DNA of 20,300 bases from Chara braunii (taxonomy: Eukaryota; Streptophyta; Charophyceae; Charales; Characeae). The DNA is taken from positions 295,762 through 316,061 of the forward strand of contig BFEA01000396.1 in assembly GCA_003427395.1 (NCBI GenBank), written 5' to 3'. A model generated the notes under the pieces. The model had not been told where the DNA came from, ran no database searches, and saw nothing but the letters and a program-made list of their open reading frames with translations. Positions 1-9,080 of the stretch are shown one piece after another; position 1 is the stretch's first letter; each line of letters opens with the position of its first letter. A program made the translations under genes and the position numbers.

Positions 1-480
1 CACTAGGGGAAAGTGCGAACTAACTCGGAATTGTGGAACTGAAGACCTGAAAGACGCACGAAACGAGTAAGATGTGGTTTATCGACAAGTGCGAATCGAN
101 AAGTGAGAACTAACTCGCAGTTCTGCTGACAGGACGACAATTGCAACCCGAAGTACAACGGGAAAGTACGAACTGACTCCTAATTAAGGAACTGAAGTCC
201 TGGTTTATCGACAATTGCGAAGGGTTTCGACAAGTGCGAACTAACTCGCAGTTCTGTAGACAAGACAATAATGGCGGTGCGCAGCACTAGGGGAAAGTAT
301 GAACTAACTCGGAATTGTGGAACTAAAGACCTCAAAGCCGCACGGGTTGGTTTGTCAACTCTCCAGCAGTGTTGCTTAAAAAGTGCGAACTAACTCACAT
401 TTGTGGAAATAAAGAACTGGCTTTAATGAAATATGTATCTAACCTTGGGAAAACTGCGAATAACCTCGCAGTTGTCACTC
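1..480. repeat. Degenerate tandem array carrying the 22-bp palindrome
   Basis: Seven copies of a 22-bp word related to AAGTGCGA-N6-TCGCACTT start at 11, 101, 164, 232, 295, 381 and 452. They are embedded in longer repeated sequence: 1-60 is nearly repeated at 285-344, and 77-143 resembles 202-275. The copy at 452-473 is a perfect 8-bp-stem palindrome (AACTGCGA ... TCGCAGTT). No coding sequence is supported here. The array begins at or before the window edge. Confidence 0.8.
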
Positions 481-489
481 CTCCAACAC

Positions 490-528
490 TGTACGTCGCA
501 ATATATCTCTCTATATATACATGTATCT

Positions 529-581
<53 letters not shown>

Positions 582-769
582 CGGCGACCTCACAAGGGAC
601 AGGTGAGCGAAAATCGGGAATTGATTCGGTGTTCAGTGTAGCAATATATCTCTATATATACATATATGTATCTATATCTTTATATATATATATGTAGATA
701 TCAGGTCAGCGACCTCACAAGGGAGAGGTGAGCGAAAATCAGGAATTGATTCGGTGTTCAGTGTAGCAA
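490..769. repeat. TA microsatellites with a duplicated 66-bp unit
   Basis: A TA-rich tract (about 490-577, mostly pure TA from 533) and a second TATATC/TATATG tract (about 640-700) alternate with a unit found at 578-643 and again at 703-769. The unit starts aggtc-gcgacctcacaagg and ends cagtgtagcaa. Both copies hold a diverged 22-bp palindrome-family member (612-633 and 737-758). A 69-residue open frame over the tract is only TA repeat. Confidence 0.8.
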
Positions 770-1388
770 CTAGGTATTGATTCGGGGTTCGCCATGCGCA
801 GCGATGACGGCAACTTGCGAAGGGGATCGAGCAGCTTTATACGAACGTTATCGTGGCTATGGCGAAAGGTAATCGAGCTGCGGAACGCGGATCGGCTATG
901 GCGGACGGAGGTGAAGGGTGGAGAAAAGAGATCAGAGCACATCCACTGGCGAAACAACAAAACCGGGAATCGATTCGGGGTTCAACAGAACGCCGCTGCG
1001 GTGTTATATCCTGCAGGTACAGACAAGGCATCTGGGAATGTGTTTGGACGTCGGACATAGAATAGGACAACTCAAGTTATATGATTTTACCTTCGTCGTG
1101 CATTGAGCGAGCAACCAACCACCGAACCAGCTATGAGTGAGGAAGGAAGAGCTAGGAAGAGCGAAGACCGAGGAGCGAAGAGCGAACCGAACACAATGTG
1201 GCAATTACGGACGGAGCGAAGAGCGAAGAGTGAGCGGGCTATGGCGGAAGGTGGGGGGGGCTGAAGACCAAATATCAGAACGCGTGTGGAAGCGATAGCG
1301 CGACTTGATCTGTGGAGCGCCAACAAAAGGGATAACTCAAGGGCTACAACGCCTTTTTTACTTTGTTGCAGCAGGCCTCGCGTCGGGA
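770..1388. other. Gene-free stretch, no convincing coding content
   Basis: Short overlapping open frames occur on both strands but none has a recognisable motif or protein-like composition. Visible features are a palindrome-family member at 961-982, purine-rich GAGCGAAGA repeats at about 1140-1230, and a good splice-acceptor-like pyrimidine tract ending in CAG at 1371. No exon with protein-like sequence follows that acceptor. Confidence 0.5.
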
Positions 1389-1492
1389 TCAAGGTGGGGC
1401 CGAATCGATTCGCATATCGCACCCCTGGGCCCATAAAACGCCGTCAAGGTGGGGCCGAATTGATTCGCGTATCGCACCCCTGGGCCCATAAA
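1389..1492. repeat. 49-bp direct repeat, two copies, period 55
   Basis: The segment 1389-1437 (tcaaggtggggccgaat ... gggcccataaa) is repeated at 1444-1492 with few differences. Each copy holds a gaatygattcgc core resembling half of the 22-bp palindrome family. The downstream 1498-1510 gcctataaa resembles a partial third end. Confidence 0.8.
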
Positions 1493-1890
1493 TTGCCAGG
1501 GCCTATAAACGGTAAGGGGTACCGGAAATTGTCAGGCGTCGATCAACAATTTGCAACCGCGTAGATGAACGGAGCCACTGTTATGCCAGTGGCCCCAAAA
1601 TCTTCGTCTACTCTGGCGTGCAATGATGTGACAGTTCCCGAAAACAAGGGGCAGACAATGTCATTTTCGCAATTGTAATCTGGACCGTCGATCGACAAGA
1701 TCCGACGCACGAGGTAAGGCACAAGAATCTATAAGGTGCGGCGATTCGTTGTATGCCGAGGCGGTTCGTTGCGCGCCGAGGCCAGACGACGGTTAATTTC
1801 CCGCCGAGGCGCGGCGATTCGTTGTGCGCCGAGGTCAAAAACACCGGAAATCTATAAGTTTCGGTGTCGATGTCATTCGGACATTTTGCA
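1493..1890. other. Gene-free stretch with gccgagg repeats
   Basis: Between about 1738 and 1835 a short phrase, gcggcgattcgttgtgcgcc followed by gagg, occurs about three times in varied form. Nothing coding is supported. Open frames here run into the low-complexity array that follows. Confidence 0.45.
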
Positions 1891-3440
1891 AATGTCAACG
1901 GCGTTCGATATCGCTGCGCTTAGCCATGGACCATCATTATCGATGCGCTTAGCTCATCGCCATCCCCAACGCTCGCCATGCACCATCGCCATTGATGCGC
2001 TTAGCTCATCGCCATCGCGACGCAAAGCTGTATCCCCCATCGCAGCCGTCGCGCTCGCCTGACCATCGCAGCACTGACAATCGCCATCGCTCTCATCGCA
2101 TCGCTGCGCCATAGCAACGCTGGTACCATAGCTGCCATCGCAACGTTGGTTCCATCGCTGTGCCATCTCTTAATCGATGCATCATCGCTATCGCTGCCTT
2201 CGCTATCGCTGTTCCATCGCTGCGCCATCACTATCGCTGTTCCATCGTTGTTCCATCGCTGCGCCATCGCTCTCCACCGCTGCGCCATCGCTCTCCACCG
2301 GTGCGCCATCGCTGCGCAATCGCTATCGTTGTTCCATCGCTGCCATCGCTATCGCTATCGCTGCATTGTAACGCGTTCCATCGCCCCGCCATCGCTCTCT
2401 GTCGGTTCGCCATCGCTCTCCACCGCAGTGCTGGCCATCGCTATTGAAGCCCTGGCCAGTGTTATCCCACCGCAGCGCTGCGCGATTTCTCTCTCCATCA
2501 TCGCACGATCTCCCTCCATCGCTGAGTGATCACTCTCCATCTCACTCCATCACTGCGCGATCTCTCTCAACAACCGGGCAACCTCCATCCTTGCCCAGAG
2601 GCTCTCCATTACTCGTGCGCGATCCCGCCATTGCCATTGTATTGTTGTTTCAGGCCGTCGTCGGTGCAGCCGCCCATCACTTTGGAATCGCACGAAACAG
2701 ATGACAAGTATGTTTAACGAAGGTTTAACTCGATGGAATTGATATAGTGCAATAACAAATCTTGGTTATCGCTGTGCCTTCTCTCTCCATCGCTGTGGCA
2801 TCGCTAACCATTGTTGCGCGTCCTCTCTCTATCTCTCTCCACCGATGTGCGATCTCTACCGACCTTTCGTCATCTATCCCCATCGCTGAGGTATCTTTCA
2901 TAATCTATCTCCTTCGTCATCCGTCTCCTTCGGTGCGCTATCTTTCCTAATCTATCTCCTTCGTGATCTATCTCCATCATTGCGCTATCTTTCCTAATCT
3001 ATCTCCATCGCCATCTATCTGCTTCAGTGCGCCATCTTTCTTCATTGCTGTGCTATCGCTAACCGTCACTGCGCCTGCTATCTCCATTGTTGCGCCATGT
3101 TTCTCCATCGGTGCGCAATCTCTCTCTCTCGCTGCGGCACACCTCCCAATCAGTTCGCGATCTCTTTCCCTTTCTGCGCCATCCACCTTCTTCTCCGGAA
3201 TATACAACGCATTTTCATTACAGTTGTCTTTAGACTGAAAGATGACCCGAATTCAGCTGTAATGACCAGACGTTGTATTCGGGGGAAGACTGTGACTCCA
3301 TCCATCTCTCTTGGTGCGCCATCTCTCTCATTCGGTGCACCATCTCTGTCCATGTATTTTCATCGATGCGCCGTCTGCCCAACGCTTCGCAATCTTTCTC
3401 CATCTAAAAAAATAGCACGCCATCTTTCCCTATTTCTCTC
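1890..3440. repeat. Degenerate CATCGC / CATCTCTCC minisatellite array
   Basis: About 1.5 kb is built from short variants of ccatcgctgcg, atcgctatcgctg and, further right, tctccatcggtgcgc. The left third has a higher-order period of about 52 bp (gatgcgcttagctcatcgcc at 1942 and 1994). Composition drifts from ATCGC-rich (1890-2450) to CATCTCTCC-rich (2760-3440), with a non-repetitive gap at about 2620-2760. Because the units lack stops, several frames on both strands stay open and translate to repetitive His-Arg-Cys-Ala-Ile or Met-Ala-Gln-Arg-Trp strings. I read these as by-products, not genes. Confidence 0.85.
3191..3287. repeat. Small imperfect foldback inside the minisatellite
   Basis: The 97-bp segment folds on itself. 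5' parts ggaatatacaacg and tcattacagttg face 3' parts cagctgtaatga and cgttgtattcgg, and the centre is tcttt ... aaaga. It interrupts the CATCTCTCC array, which resumes at about 3298, so it looks like a small insertion such as a MITE-like element. No target-site duplication was established. Confidence 0.6.
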
Positions 3441-3485
3441 TTGCGATGATTTGTGGTCCGTACTACACGCAGAACAAGCCGGAAA

Positions 3486-4225
3486 CAACTTGCACTTGTA
3501 CCCACAGTTTCGTAAAAGAAATGCTCGTTTACAAGTGCGAATTCATTCGCTCTTGAACCAACCAACCCCTTAATTTGTCATTATCTAGTCCATAGATCAA
3601 AATTAACCCGCACTTGTACCCCCTGTTTCGTAATGAAAATGCCCGTTTGCAAGTGCGAATTTATTCACTCTTCAATCAACCATCCCCCTAAATTTCTTAC
3701 TCTACAGTCCAAAAGTCCCAATTTCATAGTGGAAATGTTCGTCTGCAAGTGCGAATTTATTCGCTCTTCAACCAACCATCCCCCCAAATTTTTGACTCTT
3801 TAGTCCACAAGCCCCAATTTCATAATGGAAATGCTCGTTTGCAAGTGCGAATTTATTCACTCTTCAACCATCCATCCCCCTAAATTTGTTCCGCTTTAGT
3901 CAATAATTCGCGTATCTTCTCGGCCCAAAAGAAATAAGTCGTTTTGTATTTGCGAGTTAACTCGCCACTGAACCAACCACGAAGGCAATTTCTTATTGCA
4001 CAGCATAATCGAAATGTTCCTCTGAAGTGCGAATTTTTTGGCACTTGAAATTACTCGCTGTTTAGTGAAAAATACCGAATCGACTCGCACTTGTGTTCGG
4101 TCTTGTTCCGACCATGAACTTAATTTCTTACTGTACGTTGAATAAGTCCGAATCAGCTCGCATTTGTACTCTCGCCTGAAAAAGTGCGATTTTACTCGGA
4201 CATATCCAAACCACTTGCACATTGA
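3486..4225. repeat. Tandem array, period near 96 bp, carrying the palindrome
   Basis: Units share cgtaatgaaaatgc, cgtttgcaagtgcgaatt, ttcaaccaaccatcccc and ctttagtcca in that order. The embedded 22-bp palindrome members start at 3533, 3651, 3747 and 3843, so the last two intervals are exactly 96 bp. More diverged units follow with members at 3948, 4025, 4071, 4144 and 4182. The 4025-4046 copy has perfect outer arms (AAGTGC / GCACTT). Most units have a strong left arm and a decayed right arm. Confidence 0.8.
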
Positions 4226-4431
4226 AGGAGTGGGTGAGGAGCCGGACTTGAGATACCACTTGAGCCTCACATCAGGGTCCGACAAAACGATATGGATTCA
4301 AATGATGTTGTTCCACTGTTTTGTGATAAATATTTGAAATGTGAGTTTGCTCCCTCTTGTTTATTTCCCTTACCTCGTCATACGCTGACGTGATTTTCTT
4401 GTTGTACAATTTCCTTGTGAATCGTCTTCAA
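4226..4431. other. Upstream region of the 4432 gene
   Basis: Non-repetitive sequence between the 96-bp array and the first ATG of the next open frame. It probably contains the promoter and 5' leader of that gene. I see no clear TATA box. The frame is open from 4357, but the first ATG is at 4432. Confidence 0.3.
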
Positions 4432-5190
4432 ATGGCTGTCCAATCCGTCCACTATGTCACTCCACCGCCACCGTCACGACAACACGGAGAAGACGATGTT
4501 CGAGAACGTAGTTCTTGTGACAGCAGCCCGGAAGCTCCCTATGATCGGCATTGCGGTTTGAAAAGGGAGTCCTCAATGTTGACCCCGACGAATCATTCAG
4601 GCTCGTCTACGACGTCCACCCGGCGTCGTTTTGTTCGCTTTACTGACGTTCCCGACGGTCAGCGCGTATCTACAGCGCTAATCCTCGGTAGTGAGGGTAT
4701 TCGGGATGTCGAGACGTTTTTCGGTGGGTGGATGTTCGTGGACACAGATTTTTGTGGTGTGTCCGAAACGACTGGATCAGATCTCGTGCGGATAGCGGGA
4801 AGACTGTCAGAAAGCATTGAAGTTACCCAACCCCTAGCATTTGACTACAGTCGGTCGTTAGTGGACACAGACTTCTGCGGTACGCCCGATAGAAACGGAT
4901 TTGATCGTGAACAGTGCGGTGCATTTGGTAGAATTGGGTATGATAGGGACCAGGCAAAGGTGCGTGCGTGTGGAAGTGCGAAGATAGGTAAGAGAATTGC
5001 ATGTGAAGCCGGAATAGTTGGCTCTCCGTCGATGACAGCGACGGGTGTAATGGAAAATTGGCAGACTGGTTTTGTAGACACAAATTTCTACAGTTCATCG
5101 AAATCCTCCCAATCTGATTTGCCGATAACTGCTCCCACCGATAGATCGAAATTCCTAGGTGCAGCGCATAGGTCCCCGACCAAAAGCTAA
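4432..5190 (+). CDS. Unknown protein with three VDT-[DN]-F repeats, possibly the N-terminus of the DUF7869 gene
   Basis: Open frame of 252 residues from the first ATG at 4432 (context tcaaATGG, good for a eukaryotic start). I recognise no family. The first ~70 residues are rich in Pro, Ser and charged residues and look disordered (PTPPPPS-like, RRRFVRFTDVP). A short motif occurs three times: FVDTDFCG (about residues 102-109), LVDTDFCG (143-150) and FVDTNFYS (214-221), suggesting internal duplication. The stop is TAA at 5188-5190. The same frame continues beyond it as a Lys/Arg-rich, protein-like stretch to about 5343, and the DUF7869 open frame begins 266 bp downstream. This could therefore be a separate gene, or the N-terminal part of the DUF7869 gene cut off by a stop. 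Confidence 0.5.
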   Translation: MAVQSVHYVTPPPPSRQHGEDDVRERSSCDSSPEAPYDRHCGLKRESSMLTPTNHSGSSTTSTRRRFVRFTDVPDGQRVSTALILGSEGIRDVETFFGGWMFVDTDFCGVSETTGSDLVRIAGRLSESIEVTQPLAFDYSRSLVDTDFCGTPDRNGFDREQCGAFGRIGYDRDQAKVRACGSAKIGKRIACEAGIVGSPSMTATGVMENWQTGFVDTNFYSSSKSSQSDLPITAPTDRSKFLGAAHRSPTKS

Positions 5191-5456
5191 CCTCGAACTC
5201 CCGAAGCAGTCCTTCAAGTTTTGTCCCATCCCCTACCTGGAGAAAGGAGAAGATATAATCGGAAAAATAGGTCGGTTAGAAGGTCAGAACATTCGAAGAG
5301 GGCCAAATGTCGATTGAATGAAAAACTAACATTGCGCTCGTCCTGACGTACAAATGTTGTAAGAACAAGTGACTTCGGATCTTGACCATTGACGATATCA
5401 AACCGGTGCGCTAAGCCTATTACGAAATGTCCCTCGAAAGGAGGATCGAGTAGTGG
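5191..5456 (+). pseudogene. Decayed coding segment joining the 4432 frame to the DUF7869 frame
   Basis: After the TAA at 5188 the same frame reads as a basic segment (GERRRYNRKNRSVRRSEHSK and on) up to a TGA at 5344. From 5343 the frame used by the DUF7869 body reads YKCCKNK, stop, LRILTIDDIKPVR, stop, AYYEMSLERRIE, stop, then continues into the ATG at 5457. The in-frame stops are TGA 5370, TAA 5412 and TAG 5451. The Cys-rich start, the TIDDI segment and the L-x-x-L ending resemble what I recall of N-termini in DUF7869-type proteins. I infer former coding sequence with three stops and one frame change near 5340. An alternative is an intron that happens to look coding. Confidence 0.5.
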
Positions 5457-7628
5457 ATGCAAACCCTCGACAATTTCACTATCCTCGACAACGGTCTGGA
5501 AAGAGTCCAACCAGTGCAGTGCAAACGCCGTGTGTGCATCGCCGGTTGGTACAAAATAATAGGGATATATCGAAACACATTTCGTCATTATAGCAAGTGC
5601 AAGTCGGACGAGGTCGTCCGTGGCCGTCATGGTCGATGGGGATTGTTGAACCCGAGACCGGAGTATGTGAGCATGCTGGCTCGTGTGACAAGGTTCGTGG
5701 AAGATTATAGAGATGCTATGCCTAACGAAATGGTTGTGAGGGCGACCTCACAACGACCCAAAGTTAGGCTCCCTGCTTATTTCACGAAGCTCCTTGTATA
5801 TGAGTCTATCAAGGCGGANTTGGAAGCGGCGGGTCAGACCGTCGTTTCGGAGCAAGTCTTCTACTCCATATGGAGAAAGTACTTGTGGCATGTCGACCTT
5901 GCCAAGTCCAACTCCTTCACAAAGTGTGGCGAGTGCGTCCGCCTTAGACAGGCCAGAGACAACGCCTTCCTTATTCGTGACCGTAGGGATTTCGATGAAA
6001 AGCACCGCAAACACCAACTAGATCAGGTCGCTCACCGTGCGGATTACGCTAACTGGAAACTTCGTTCCATTTTGAACCCCGCGGAATACCTCTGCCTTAT
6101 AGTGGATGGAATGGATCAGAAAAAGACAACCATTCCTCACATCGGCATGTATAATTACTCCAAGGATCATCGACATGACATGATGATGAAAACGAACCTG
6201 ACCGCGGTCGTAGCTCACGGCAGGAAACCGTTCATTTATGTGTACACGTATTTGCTTTTCTATGCGCACGGTTTCGATGGCACCATGACGTGCGTTATGC
6301 GGACTCTATGTGAGTTGCTGGCGTCGGGACAGAAATGGCCACGCCACCTCCGCATCCAGGCGGACAATTGCTGAAGGCAAAACAAAAACCAATACCTTAT
6401 GTGTTTGGCCTCTCTTCAGGTGAAATTTGGGATTTTCGTAGATGTCGAAGTGGGGTTCATGCTCGTTGGCCACACGCATACCGACATAGACGCGACTTTT
6501 AGTGTTTTCTTGAAAAAACTGAAGGACAACGATGCTTACACCATGAAGCAGTTGTTCTCGCTTATCGAGTCGTCGCACAAGATACTGTCGAAGTGCATTG
6601 AGGTCGATCACATTGCTGATTGGCGTCGGGTAGTGAATCGATACGTCGATAGAACCATCGTCGGCGTATCGAAACCGCACGTCTTCAAATTCTTCATGCG
6701 TGACAGCAGTCCCATCATGGTGTACAAGAAGTACTGTACCGATGCGAAATGGAAGCCGGAAGGCAGACCAGTTCGCTGGTTCCCTGTTGTCGATGGCCAG
6801 TATGGAGGCCCTACCTCCCCTCCACAGCCATGTGTTATTCCCCGTGTCGTGAAAGACGATTTTCGGATGGCTCGTGACAGTGTCCAAAAATTTGTGGACG
6901 TCCTCGAACAGCATAGACACATGTGGCAGACATATAGGAAGGAGGAGGTCGACAAGCGGGAGGATGCTTTGTCTTACTGGAAAGCCATCTTCGTCGAGGC
7001 AAACGACATGATCCAAAAGCAAAAGAAGAAGGAGACGGAAGAGGGTGAGGAAAACGATGTCCTCTGGGCAGACGAGCCGGAGATCTACCCTCACGCCTTC
7101 TGGCCACAATCAGTCGAAACTGTGGACAAAGTTCAAGAAGTCGATCCTCCTTCGCCAGATGTTTCGCTTATATATGTAGGACCGATGGCGGGCCGTCCAA
7201 AAGTGGACTTCGACCCTCGGCGCCATATAAACAAAGGCGATTTTCTGATTGTTAGGCCGCCTGATGAGGAACTGTCTCAAGGTGTCCCGTTCGAAGTTGT
7301 CAGAGCACAATCTAAGGTTGTGGACGGCCGTTCCTCACCGCATTTCTGTTGTTTACTTATACAGTGGTGGGTGCCTACAGGTCGCTCGTCCGATCTTCGG
7401 GAAAGGTACTCCGGCGCTTGGACGAACAGGTGGAAACTTTCCACTTCAGACGAGGAACAATGGCAACGCGCCGAAACCGTGGCTTATTCTTGGAGAAGAC
7501 CTTTTTGCGAAGGGGCGGATGAGAGCAAATTCGTGACAGGCTTTGCAATACCGACATCCGCTTGCGAGAAAGCGCTTGTGGCCTTGGGGGACGGCTGTCT
7601 TTCCGGCCCGTCCGACATGCCCGTTTAG
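5457..7628 (+). pseudogene. DUF7869-type protein, interrupted by an in-frame TGA
   Basis: A single frame runs 5457-7628 (about 723 codons) with one internal stop, TGA at 6372-6374. Visible parts in order: a Cys/Trp motif CIAGWYKIIGIY (residues ~30-41); a CxxC (C157, C160) followed by a His-rich helix; VDGMDQ (D217, D220); QADNC (D303-C305) directly before the stop; GHTHTDID (H339, H341, D343, D345); a Lys/Glu-rich linker near 520-540; and a C-terminal GDFLIVRPPDE ... LIQWW region (~594-640) that may be an SH3- or BAH-like barrel. These motifs and their order match DUF7869-type eukaryotic proteins as I know them. The residue after QADNC is normally Gly, so GGA to TGA by one change is the simplest origin. 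An N at 5819 leaves codon 121 uncertain. The biochemical role is unknown. Confidence 0.7.
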
Positions 7629-7630
7629 AT

Positions 7631-7652
7631 AAATACGAACTGATTCGGATTT
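7631..7652. repeat. 22-bp palindrome member 2 bp after the DUF7869 stop
   Basis: aaatacgaactgattcggat plus tt, a diverged family copy that starts two bases after the TAG at 7626-7628. Confidence 0.6.
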
Positions 7653-7690
7653 GGTAGCTACGGACTCCGCTAAGATAATGGCGAGACGTG

Positions 7691-7712
7691 AACTGCGAAC
7701 TAATTCCGGTTT
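7691..7712. repeat. 22-bp palindrome member just upstream of gene A
   Basis: Left arm AACTGCGA with a diverged right arm TCCGGTTT. It lies in the presumed leader or intron of gene A and overlaps the pyrimidine tract of the acceptor at 7725. Its presence here argues against the protein starting upstream of 7726. Confidence 0.6.
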
Positions 7713-7725
7713 CTTGTCCTGCAAG

Positions 7726-8565
7726 ATGCATGACGACGACACACCATCGTGCAACGTTGTATATGAGACAACATCCTACGAAACCTCGTCGTACGCGAGC
7801 GAGTATTCCTTTTCGATCGACGACGTAGACACGGATCTTATCATCATGAACAAATGCATTTGGGCACAACAAATGCTCGGTCTTGACAGCGATGATCTGC
7901 ATATCGAAGGTGGGGTCGGCCTCGACGGTTACATTGCACCCGAGACACGTGTTGTTGATGGACAAACTATAATAGTTCGTGATAGAGGATCAAATATGTG
8001 GTACCTCTACTGGAGTTTAGAAGAAGTCCAACTTTTGGAAGTTCCATCCAGTCAGGAGCAGAAGATGGACGTCGAGGATATGGTAGATGACCGGGAGTCG
8101 CTGCGCTTCGAACAAGAGTGGGGTTGTATGGACGAGCAACATGCTAAACTTTGCGCATGGTACTGCATCGGGAAGCCGCAGTTGCGTTTTCCTGTGATCA
8201 TAGACTACCATGGCCGAGTTCGTTTGTTCAACCATGGCACCCCTGTGCTGACTCTTTTCACAGCGGCCAAGCTTTGTGGTAAGCAAATGACAACTTTCTT
8301 CCTTGTGAGGGAAGACTTTTCCGAGTCCGCGTCCGTTGGTGCAAAAGAGTTGAATCAAAGGGTTGACTGTTTGGTGCATGCCCAACTGCACTTTCTTTTC
8401 GGATTGTGTGACGACATATTATTCACGTTGGAACACAAGGACAACTGCAATGACTACACTCGACGAAAAGTTTCGCATCACGGTTCGGGTGTCCAAACAT
8501 TGGAATTCGTAGGGGGTAGGCGGAGACAGATCTACGATTGTCCTTACTGTGAGGATGGACACTAG
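7726..8565 (+). CDS. Gene A: unknown family A/B protein, open copy
   Basis: 279 residues from ATG 7726. An earlier in-frame ATG exists at 7678, but the segment between contains a dispersed palindrome copy and an acceptor-like tract (ggtttcttgtcctgcaag) ending exactly before 7726, so I prefer 7726. I recognise no domain. Visible: acidic Ser/Tyr-rich N-terminus, GSNMWYLYW (89-97), PVIIDYHGR (156-164), RVDCLVH (212-218), basic GGRRRQIYDCPYC (263-275) with a terminal CxxC, and several further Cys. No clear signal peptide or membrane helix. A diverged, broken paralogue lies about 500 bp downstream in the same orientation. Conserved motifs between the two copies support real coding. It could belong to a lineage-specific family. 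Its function is unknown. Confidence 0.65.
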   Translation: MHDDDTPSCNVVYETTSYETSSYASEYSFSIDDVDTDLIIMNKCIWAQQMLGLDSDDLHIEGGVGLDGYIAPETRVVDGQTIIVRDRGSNMWYLYWSLEEVQLLEVPSSQEQKMDVEDMVDDRESLRFEQEWGCMDEQHAKLCAWYCIGKPQLRFPVIIDYHGRVRLFNHGTPVLTLFTAAKLCGKQMTTFFLVREDFSESASVGAKELNQRVDCLVHAQLHFLFGLCDDILFTLEHKDNCNDYTRRKVSHHGSGVQTLEFVGGRRRQIYDCPYCEDGH

Positions 8566-9080
8566 TCGCCATGACCTGCTATGTGAGACAACTCTGAGTT
8601 AGTTCGCACTTTGCTGCTGTACTCACAGGACGACCTCCCCGTTCATTGACGCCATCGTTGCAGGACTTGCGCTGATTAAGAGAGTAGTCTGACCTTTCCA
8701 CCCAATAAGAGAGTAGGCTGACCGTTCCACATGAACGACGTGTTGGAGATAAGTCGAGGTTGAGCGGCGCTTGCAGGACTTGTGCTCAGTTGCAAAGTGC
8801 GAATCTACTGTCATTTATTTTCCAATCGTCGGCGGCGGTTGCAGGACTTGCGCTGATTTGCGAAGTGCGAAACTACTCTCACTTATCGACCCACATGAAT
8901 GACGTGTAGAAAATAAGTCGGCATTAGACGGCGGTTAGAAAACTTGCGCTCTCTTGCGATGTGCAAACCAATTACCAATTATCGAACCCTTTCGTGCGTA
9001 TAACATTCCTGGAATTTTTGCTTATGCACTTGTGAGAATCGCAACTGACGCGCTTCCTTGCGTTTCTCCACTAATGCAGA
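8566..9080. repeat. Intergenic repeats between genes A and B
   Basis: A palindrome member at 8590-8611 begins 24 bp after the gene A stop. Phrases like gttgcaggacttgcgctgat recur at about 8660, 8770, 8838 and, decayed, 8934. Two are followed by palindrome members (8795-8816 and 8863-8884), so the palindrome is part of a longer degenerate tandem unit. A separate near-duplicate (aagagagtagtctgacctttccac) lies at about 8678-8730. An acceptor-like ctaatgcag ends at 9079. Confidence 0.65.

Noticed and set aside
11-473. Regularly spaced palindromic repeats resembling a CRISPR array
   Set aside because: The repeats are degenerate, intervals vary, the spacers are themselves repeated (1-60 against 285-344), there are no cas-like genes, and the context is eukaryotic.
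2001-2529. Open frames on both strands in the CATCGC array
   Set aside because: They are by-products of short units without stop codons, with the same peptide words in overlapping frames and no conserved start.
6372-6374. TGA as selenocysteine or programmed readthrough
   Set aside because: Relatives have Gly here as far as I know, no downstream element is evident, and a one-base change explains it.
6306-7109. 267-codon minus-strand open frame opposite the DUF7869 C-terminus
   Set aside because: The plus strand carries the recognisable motifs; the minus frame is an antisense shadow. The minus frame at 5214-5630 was rejected for the same reason.
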